This document shows positions 58,512-64,000 of a stretch of DNA of 64,000 bases, piece after piece. Made by a program: the position numbers and the translations under genes. The stretch comes from Bacillota bacterium (GTDB taxonomy: Bacteria > Bacillota > Clostridia > Lachnospirales > Lachnospiraceae): positions 124,001 to 188,000 of the forward strand of contig JAEZZQ010000016.1 of NCBI GenBank assembly GCA_023442465.1, given 5' to 3'. Every line of letters starts with the position of its first letter. Within the stretch, counting starts at the first letter, position 1. The notes below the pieces were generated by a model. That model made no database searches, had not been told where the DNA came from, and was given only the letters and a program-made list of their open reading frames with translations.

Positions 58512-59259
58512 TTCCCGCCGCCGCTAAGAGCGTCTGCGTGTACTCGTGTTTCGGTGAAAAATATACCTCCTGCACCTCTCCCATTTCCACGATTTCACCC
58601 TTTTTCATAATCATCACCCTATCGCACATCTGATAGACCACCCGCAGATCATGGGATATGAATAAAACGGACAGATTCATGTCCCTGTGGAGCTTCAGCA
58701 AAAGTTCTATAATCTGGGCCTGAATCGTCACATCCAACGCCGATACCGGTTCATCGGCAATCAATAACTCCGGCTCCAGCATCAGAGCACCTGCCAAAGC
58801 AACCCTCTGCCTTTGCCCGCCGGAAAGCTGCCTCGGATACCGATCCGCAAAAGCATCGCCAAGCCCTACCCTGTCCAGCATCTCGCTTACTTTTTCCAGA
58901 CGCTCCGCTTTGGTTAGACCTCCCTTTAGCTTAAGAGGCTCCTCCAATATCCAGCCTACCTTTTTCACAGGATTCAAGGAGCTGTAAGGGTCTTGGAAAA
59001 CCATCTGCGGACGGATGCCTTTGTTGTTCTTAGAAACATCGTAGGTTATCTCTCCGCTTTCATGCTTTATCATATTAAGGATTGCCTTAGCCAATGTTGA
59101 CTTTCCGCAGCCGCTTTCTCCCACCAGTCCAAGAATCTCTCCTCGTTCTATTTCAAAGGAAATATGGTCAAGCACCGGTACATTCTTTTTATATGATACG
59201 CGTAAGTCGCTGACAGCAAAAATGGGTTTATTTTGAATATTCTTATTTTCCATTTTCAT
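58483..59259 (-). CDS. Peptide/nickel-type ABC transporter ATP-binding protein (OppF/DppF-like)
   Basis: A 258-residue ATPase: GLVGESGCGKSTLAKAILNM (Walker A), VFQDPYSSLNPVKKVGWILE, RQLSGGQRQRVALAGALMLE, LLIADEPVSALDVTIQAQII and the His in LFISHDLRVVYQMCDRV. It lacks the long C-terminal oligopeptide extension of many OppF proteins. It is the last gene of the operon. A second ATG two codons in has a better-spaced AGGGGGA site. Confidence 0.93.
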   Translation of the reverse strand: MKMENKNIQNKPIFAVSDLRVSYKKNVPVLDHISFEIERGEILGLVGESGCGKSTLAKAILNMIKHESGEITYDVSKNNKGIRPQMVFQDPYSSLNPVKKVGWILEEPLKLKGGLTKAERLEKVSEMLDRVGLGDAFADRYPRQLSGGQRQRVALAGALMLEPELLIADEPVSALDVTIQAQIIELLLKLHRDMNLSVLFISHDLRVVYQMCDRVMIMKKGEIVEMGEVQEVYFSPKHEYTQTLLAAAGISEDKSLTG

Positions 59260-59264
59260 TCCCC

Positions 59265-60071
59265 CTATTTTTTCTCACATTTCGGAATCGCCGCTATCAG
59301 CTTTTTCGTATATTCTTCCTTCGGATTCTCAAAAATCTCTTTTGCACTTCCTGTTTCCACAATATAACCGCCTTGCATTACGATTACCTTTTCACACAGT
59401 CTGCTCACCAGGCTTAAGTCGTGGGAAATAAAGAGAATAGCCGTTTTCTTCTGCTCATTGATTTTTTTTAACAGTTTTACAATCTGTGCCTGTATCGTCA
59501 CATCCAACGCAGTAGTCGGTTCGTCCGCAATCAACAATTTTGGTTCACATATGATGGCCGCAGCCAGCATTGCTCTCTGCCGCATACCTCCCGAAAGCTC
59601 ATGGGGATACATCTCATATACCTTTTCAGCCTCCGTAAGCTCTACGCTTTTTAGCAGTGAAAGTGCAGTTTCCTTGCGTTCCTCTTTCGTCATCTGCGTA
59701 TGAAGGCGCAGGCTTTCCTCTACCTGCCATCCGATTTTCTTCACCGGATTCAAAGAAGTCATGGGTTCTTGAAAAACCATACCGATTTCTTTGCCCTGAA
59801 GCTTACGAAGCTGCGCTCTCGGACAAGAGAGCAAATCCACCCCTTCATAGAGAATCTGCCCCTTTTTTTCCATATCGTGACGGCTCAAAAGTCCGGCAAT
59901 CGCAAGCGCTGTCATGGATTTTCCGGAACCGGACTCTCCAACAATGCCGACGATTTCTCCTTCATTTAAGGTCAAATCGAAATCATATACGACTGTTTCC
60001 GGCATGAGATGGTCGTGAAACTCAATATTAAGATCAATCACTTCCAGTAAAGGTGATTTTTTATCATCCAT
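59265..60071 (-). CDS. Peptide/nickel-type ABC transporter ATP-binding protein (OppD/DppD-like)
   Basis: A 268-residue ATPase with GIVGESGSGKSMTALAIAGL, VFQEPMTSLNPVKKIGWQVE, HELSGGMRQRAMLAAAIICE, LLIADEPTTALDVTIQAQIV and LFISHDLSLVSRLCEKV. It forms the energising pair with the OppF-like protein. The hairpin repeat of 60081-60118 sits just before its ribosome site. Confidence 0.94.
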   Translation of the reverse strand: MDDKKSPLLEVIDLNIEFHDHLMPETVVYDFDLTLNEGEIVGIVGESGSGKSMTALAIAGLLSRHDMEKKGQILYEGVDLLSCPRAQLRKLQGKEIGMVFQEPMTSLNPVKKIGWQVEESLRLHTQMTKEERKETALSLLKSVELTEAEKVYEMYPHELSGGMRQRAMLAAAIICEPKLLIADEPTTALDVTIQAQIVKLLKKINEQKKTAILFISHDLSLVSRLCEKVIVMQGGYIVETGSAKEIFENPKEEYTKKLIAAIPKCEKK

Positions 60072-60080
60072 CTTTCTTGG

Positions 60081-60118
60081 CTCCTATCTGCGTGCTCTCG
60101 CACGCATACAAATCAAGG
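60081..60118 (-). repeat. Leader hairpin repeat, copy II (before OppD-like gene)
   Basis: Minus strand: TTGATTTG, TGCGTGC (60100-60106), GAGA loop, GCACGCA (60089-60095), then GATAGGAG as ribosome site. Same layout as 10004-10040. Confidence 0.65.
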
Positions 60119-60129
60119 GGAATGAAAAT

Positions 60130-60939
60130 TTATCTTTCACTCTTAGCTCCGATTCCTTCGCTGAGAAGACTGAAGCCGAGCACCATCCATATGATTACGG
60201 CTCCCGGAAATATCGCATACGCAGGTGCCGTAAACAGATAAGACTGAGCCTCCGACAGCATGCGTCCCAGGCTCGCCTCAGGAGGCTGCACGCCGATTCC
60301 AAGATAGCTCATTCCGGCTTCCGCCAGCACTGCATTATTGAATCCGATGATAATTGCGGAAAGCAGTACCGGCATGGCATTAGGCAGTATATGCACGAAC
60401 ATGATGCGCCAATCTCCCGCCCCCTGCAGCTTGGCACTTTTTACATAATCCATATTCCTGTATTTTAAAAATTCTCCTCGCACGATACGGGCAAAGCTGG
60501 GCACAAAAGCAATTCCAAGCGCAGCGATGACATTGTTCCTGCCCGGTCCTAAAATGCTGATAAAGACAAGAGCCAGAAGAAGGCTTGGAAATGCGAAAAC
60601 AGCATCGTTGATTCTCATAAGAATCTCGTCCAAAATCCCCCCATAATACCCGGTAACTGCTCCTAAAGCGATGCCAAAAACAGTGCCGATGGTTACTGTA
60701 CATAAGGCCACGAACAGGGTTGTCCTGCTTCCTTGAAGCACACGACTGAATACATCCCTTCCAAAGTTATCACAGCCCATGGGATGGGCGAGAGAAACGC
60801 CGGCGAACTTCGCTGCCGGATCCATGGCATTAGGATCGTAAGGGGTATAAAAAATACCTATCATAATAAGAAGAAGCATCGTTCCGGTAAGGATACCTCC
60901 GGCTATTAAATTGTAGTTCTTCTTTTTCTTCATACTCAT
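60130..60939 (-). CDS. Peptide/nickel-type ABC transporter permease (DppC/NikC-like)
   Basis: From ATG 60939 the product is 269 residues: MSMKKKKNYNLIAGGILTGT, an N-terminal helix, then GCDNFGRDVFSRVLQGSRTT and EAA-loop-like VKSAKLQGAGDWRIMFVHIL-P, and the typical AEAGMSYLGIGVQPPEASLG near the end. The start overlaps the stop of the DppB-like gene (ATGA). A longer upstream frame overlaps that gene and is rejected. Confidence 0.93.
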   Translation of the reverse strand: MSMKKKKNYNLIAGGILTGTMLLLIMIGIFYTPYDPNAMDPAAKFAGVSLAHPMGCDNFGRDVFSRVLQGSRTTLFVALCTVTIGTVFGIALGAVTGYYGGILDEILMRINDAVFAFPSLLLALVFISILGPGRNNVIAALGIAFVPSFARIVRGEFLKYRNMDYVKSAKLQGAGDWRIMFVHILPNAMPVLLSAIIIGFNNAVLAEAGMSYLGIGVQPPEASLGRMLSEAQSYLFTAPAYAIFPGAVIIWMVLGFSLLSEGIGAKSER

Positions 60940-61886
60940 TCCCGCTCCTGTGTCGATATTCGCGGATCGACCAACTGATATATAATGTCCACTACCAGAT
61001 TTATAAAAACGACGATAAAGGCAATACAAATAATGATCGCCTCCACCACCGGATAGTCCCTGTTGGAAATGGAGGTCAGAAGAATTCTTCCCAATCCGGG
61101 TATACTGAACACCTGCTCGATAATGATGCTGCCAGCCACCATATCGGCAAGCGCCATTCCCCAAAAAGTAACCACCGGAATAACCGCATTTTTCAATATA
61201 TGATTATAAAACACCTGATTGCTTCTGTTTCCCCTGCTAAAAGCCGTCCTGACGTAGTCTTTTTTCACTTCGCCGATTACCGAGCTTCGGAGCAGTTTTA
61301 CCGCCATAGCAGTTTTCGGCAGAGCTATCGCTAAGGCAGGGAAAAACATATAACCGATAAATTGTCCGAAATTTTCTCTGTAGGACACGTAACCTCCCGG
61401 CGTAAACAGCCGGAAAATCCGTCCGAATATAAAAGTAATCAGTATTCCTGCAAAAAAAGGCGGAATCGCCATTATAACCTGATTTATAACATAAATGGTT
61501 CTATCCGCAATACCTCCCTCATGCTTGGCCGTATATATTCCCAAAGGCACGGCCAGAACAAGCATCAAAAGAAAAGCGATTCCCGTCAAAGCAAGCGTAA
61601 CAGGAATCTTATCCACAATCATTGACTCCACCGGTATCCGGTAGCTGTAGGAGGTTCCCATGTCTCCTTTTAAGAACGAACCTGCCCATCTGAAATACTG
61701 GGTAAAAAATGAATCGTTCAAGCCCATCTCCTCCCGCAGCGCTTCCACCTTTTCCGGCGTAGCCTGCGTCCCCAGCATGGAAGTAACAGGGTCTCCCGAC
61801 ATCACAAAAAAAGACAGAAAAACAAGGAATGAAACGGTAAGCAAGGTAGCTGCCATCATAATGACCTTTTTTCCGATATATTTCAT
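60936..61886 (-). CDS. Peptide/nickel-type ABC transporter permease (DppB/NikB-like)
   Basis: A 316-residue membrane protein: MKYIGKKVIMMAATLLTVSF, a conserved external segment (GDPVTSMLGTQATPEKVEAL, LREEMGLNDSFFTQYFRW), several helices, the EAA-like region AFSRGNRSNQVFYNHILKNA and the closing IEQVFSIPGLGRILLTSISN. It forms the channel with the DppC-like subunit. AGGAGG precedes the ATG. Confidence 0.94.
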   Translation of the reverse strand: MKYIGKKVIMMAATLLTVSFLVFLSFFVMSGDPVTSMLGTQATPEKVEALREEMGLNDSFFTQYFRWAGSFLKGDMGTSYSYRIPVESMIVDKIPVTLALTGIAFLLMLVLAVPLGIYTAKHEGGIADRTIYVINQVIMAIPPFFAGILITFIFGRIFRLFTPGGYVSYRENFGQFIGYMFFPALAIALPKTAMAVKLLRSSVIGEVKKDYVRTAFSRGNRSNQVFYNHILKNAVIPVVTFWGMALADMVAGSIIIEQVFSIPGLGRILLTSISNRDYPVVEAIIICIAFIVVFINLVVDIIYQLVDPRISTQERE

Positions 61887-61924
61887 CCTCTTGTCCTCCT
61901 GCCTAAAAAGTTAAGCTTGTACTT

Positions 61925-63451
61925 TTATTCTTCTACTATATAAAGCTTGGAAAAATCCTGCACATACAGCGGATAAAATTGATAACCACCGTATTTTTTG
62001 TTGATTGCCACGAATTCCGGTAAATCCTGAATATAGACATTCGCTGCCTCTTCTGACAGTATCCTCTCACATTCCTTGTAATATTCAGTCTTCTGTCCGT
62101 CGTCAGTACTGGAAATCGCATTCTGTAACGCCGTATCATATGCCGCAGAGCTGAAATTGATGAAGTTATTGGAAGCCGTTGATTCGAACCTTCCTAACAG
62201 AGCTCTTGCCGTCAAGCTGGAAGCATCCACACCGATTACTGTTGACTCATAATTTCTTCCCGCATAAACATCGCTAAGCCAGCTATCCCATTCTATCAAT
62301 TGGATCTGTGCCGTTACTCCGATCGCCTTGAATTCCTCTACGAGCACCTGTGCCGTATCAATATGCTGTTGATAATTAGAGGGCACCGTAATAGTAAAAG
62401 AAAATCCGTCCGGATATCCTGCATCCGCAAGAAGAGCCTTCGCTTTCTCCGTATCCTTGGAATACGTATTGTTTAATTCCTCTATATAGTACTTTTCAAA
62501 GGTAGGGAACATACTGCTTCCTATCTCCGTTCCCTTGCCGTCCGATACGAAATCCATAATCTCCTGAGGGTCGACCGCATAGCAAAGAGCCTGCCTTACA
62601 CGCACATCGGAAAACGGCCCCGCTGCATTGTTCAAATACAGTGCCTGTACCAGATTCATCTCACCCTCTAATACCTCGAACTTATCCGACAATTCTGCAG
62701 CCTGCGTTGCAGTCACTCTGGCAATCATATCAACCGATCCGCCTTCCAAATCCATAACAAAGGAATCGGCATTTGCGCACACCTTTAAAACTACGTCTTT
62801 AATATGCGCACCTTCTCCCCAATAATCATCGAATTTCTCCATTACGAAATTTTCCTGCGGGGAGCGGGAAACGTATTTGTATGGCCCCGTTCCAATAGGG
62901 TTCGTATCCGGCTCCTGATTGGATGCCGGTATGATCGCTGCCGTCACACTCGCTAAATCCGCATCAAACTCTGTATTTGATTCCGCTAACACGATTTCTA
63001 CCGTTTCATCATCGATGATATTTACGCTTTCTATATTAGAAAACGCCGCTATCAGTGGTTCTCCGTTACTGGTATCGGCGCATTTATCAATCGAATACTT
63101 GATATCCTCTACCGTAACCAGACTTCCATCGTGAAATTTGATTCCTTTTCTCAATGTAAATGTGTAAACCTTACCGTCCACAGAGACTTTGTACGCACTG
63201 GCTACCGCGGGAACTAAATTACCGTTTGCATCCGGCTTGACCAGACCTTCAAACATGTTGAAAAATACCTCTTTCGTTCCTGCCGCCACTGCTTTATGAG
63301 GGTCAAGACTGTCCTCTATGTCCTGAGGTATTCCGACGGTAATCTTAGAAGAATTCTCGCCTGTCTTATCGCCCGAGCACGCGCTCAGTGCAATAGTCAG
63401 TGTTGTCAACACAAACACCAAAAAAAGTTTCGTTATTCCTCTTCTTTTCAT
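61925..63451 (-). CDS. Peptide/nickel-type ABC transporter substrate-binding lipoprotein
   Basis: From ATG 63451 the product is 508 residues: a signal MKRRGITKLFLVFVLTTLTI with lipobox ALSACSG, then an SBP_bac_5 fold with DIEDSLDPHKAVAAGTKEVF, FTLRKGIKFHDGSLVTVEDI, GTGPYKYVSRSPQENFVMEK and VRQALCYAVDPQEIMDFVSD. The ligand could be a peptide, nickel complex or other compound; nothing decisive is seen. It is first in the five-gene operon. Confidence 0.93.
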   Translation of the reverse strand: MKRRGITKLFLVFVLTTLTIALSACSGDKTGENSSKITVGIPQDIEDSLDPHKAVAAGTKEVFFNMFEGLVKPDANGNLVPAVASAYKVSVDGKVYTFTLRKGIKFHDGSLVTVEDIKYSIDKCADTSNGEPLIAAFSNIESVNIIDDETVEIVLAESNTEFDADLASVTAAIIPASNQEPDTNPIGTGPYKYVSRSPQENFVMEKFDDYWGEGAHIKDVVLKVCANADSFVMDLEGGSVDMIARVTATQAAELSDKFEVLEGEMNLVQALYLNNAAGPFSDVRVRQALCYAVDPQEIMDFVSDGKGTEIGSSMFPTFEKYYIEELNNTYSKDTEKAKALLADAGYPDGFSFTITVPSNYQQHIDTAQVLVEEFKAIGVTAQIQLIEWDSWLSDVYAGRNYESTVIGVDASSLTARALLGRFESTASNNFINFSSAAYDTALQNAISSTDDGQKTEYYKECERILSEEAANVYIQDLPEFVAINKKYGGYQFYPLYVQDFSKLYIVEE

Positions 63452-63498
63452 GTGTTTCAATTCCTTCCTTTTCTTCGTCTATATTTAATTGTCGTTTT

Positions 63499-63527
63499 AT
63501 TGTATAAAATTTTTTTTCAAAATGCAA
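63499..63527 (-). promoter_or_regulatory. Promoter of the peptide/nickel ABC operon
   Basis: Minus strand TTGCAT (63522-63527), 17-base spacer, TACAAT (63499-63504), about 45 bases before the SBP start. Confidence 0.8.
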
Positions 63528-63580
63528 GTACAAAATGCAGTACAATCGAGGGCAGACATGTACTCCGTTCTTTTCTAATC

Positions 63581-63613
63581 AAAAAAGGATTACTCTGCAC
63601 CTATGAGTAATCC
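63581..63613 (-). terminator. nrdR terminator
   Basis: GGATTACTC (63587-63595) / GAGTAATCC (63605-63613), followed by six T on the minus strand, 34 bases after the nrdR stop. Confidence 0.92.
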
Positions 63614-63647
63614 CAGATTATACCTAGTATATAAACTTTTTACCGTT

Positions 63648-64000
63648 TTATTTATCCAAAACTTTTTTAAGCTCATCCATGAATGTGTTAATGTCCTTAA
63701 ATTCTCTATAAACGGAAGCAAATCTTACATAAGCCACCGCATCCAAATCCTTCAGCTTGTTCATAACAAGCTCTCCAATGACCTGGCTGGGTATCTCTTT
63801 TTCTTCCATGTTGAAAATCTCTGTCTCCACTTCCTCCACCAACCCCGTAATTTCATTGGCGCTGACCGGACGTTTATGACATGCACGCAGCACGCCCGCT
63901 TCTATCTTTGAACGGTCATAGGTCTCCCGGTTATTATCCTTCTTAATAATGATAAGCGGAATCGTCTCTATCTTCTCATAGGTGGTAAAGCGTTTGTCGC
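63648..64000 (-). CDS. nrdR: Transcriptional repressor NrdR, 5' end outside window
   Basis: The minus-strand frame stays open to the window edge. Visible residues read DKRFTTYEKIETIPLIIIKK, then DRSKIEAGVLRACHKRPVSA and the C-terminal NKLKDLDAVAYVRFASVYRE. This is the ATP-cone part of NrdR, which senses ATP/dATP and represses ribonucleotide reductase genes. The N-terminal zinc ribbon would lie beyond position 64000. Confidence 0.95.
   Translation of the reverse strand, partial: DKRFTTYEKIETIPLIIIKKDNNRETYDRSKIEAGVLRACHKRPVSANEITGLVEEVETEIFNMEEKEIPSQVIGELVMNKLKDLDAVAYVRFASVYREFKDINTFMDELKKVLDK

Overview
The window looks like chromosome of an anaerobic, low- to mid-GC Firmicute of class Clostridia, most likely family Lachnospiraceae. 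The evidence is the era, yqzL-like, recO, glyS order, a dimer-type glycyl-tRNA synthetase, a fused 2-hydroxyacyl-CoA dehydratase/activase, an oleate hydratase, a DUF5688 protein and a small 'CPCP' cysteine-rich protein, all common there. I cannot name the species. Most genes lie on the minus strand; no rRNA, CRISPR array, phage block or transposase gene was seen.

Layout. 1-15,100 is minus-strand housekeeping: a PF06541-type membrane protein cut by the window edge, rpsU (58 codons), coaBC, alaS, glyS, a lipoprotein, recO, a YqzL-like protein, era, a DUF4349 lipoprotein, an M16C peptidase, a truncated sigma-like protein and a rhomboid-like membrane protein. 15,368-19,597 (plus) is a 1409-residue dehydratase/activase. 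19,632-22,916 is a cysteine-type amino-acid ABC transporter behind an operator and an attenuator-like leader. 23,497-32,522 is a copper-handling block: two-component system, CopZ, CopA, an HxlR regulator, a DUF2318 lipoprotein and an HMA/DsbD_2/cupredoxin fusion. 32,689-36,071 holds two TetR genes around oleate hydratase. 36,162-38,119 is tcdA coupled to a rhodanese/TtcA-like fusion. 38,848-42,017 is an AT-rich accessory segment (MFS pump, MarR remnant, XRE regulator, deformylase) bracketed by 46-bp direct repeats. 42,145-57,826 returns to core functions (metA, ligA, rluF, soluble MCP, gdhA, tRNA-Arg, efp, an aroQKE-yqeG operon). 58,483-63,527 is a peptide/nickel-type ABC operon beside an eroded DJ-1/PfpI pseudogene. 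The window ends inside nrdR.

The most notable signal is non-coding: a family of short mobile elements with ends GTTACTG...CAGTAAC. At least four copies (2015, 13228, 29296, 45128) have perfect 8-bp target duplications and a fifth (36124) has 7 of 8. Full copies can fold as a three-arm structure of about 133-149 bp; others are collapsed to 27 or 36 bp. One copy is a chimera with a second repeat type whose hairpin arms differ in sequence between copies but stay complementary. Elements sit beside or inside terminator hairpins, and one supplies the last codons and stop of rluF. No encoding transposase is in the window, so they look like non-autonomous MITEs.

Other regulatory features worth attention are divergent copA/hxlR promoters sharing one palindromic -35 box next to a 9-bp palindrome, paired 18-bp sites at the XRE promoter, and promoter-terminator leaders ahead of the cysteine transporter, the MCP gene and gdhA.
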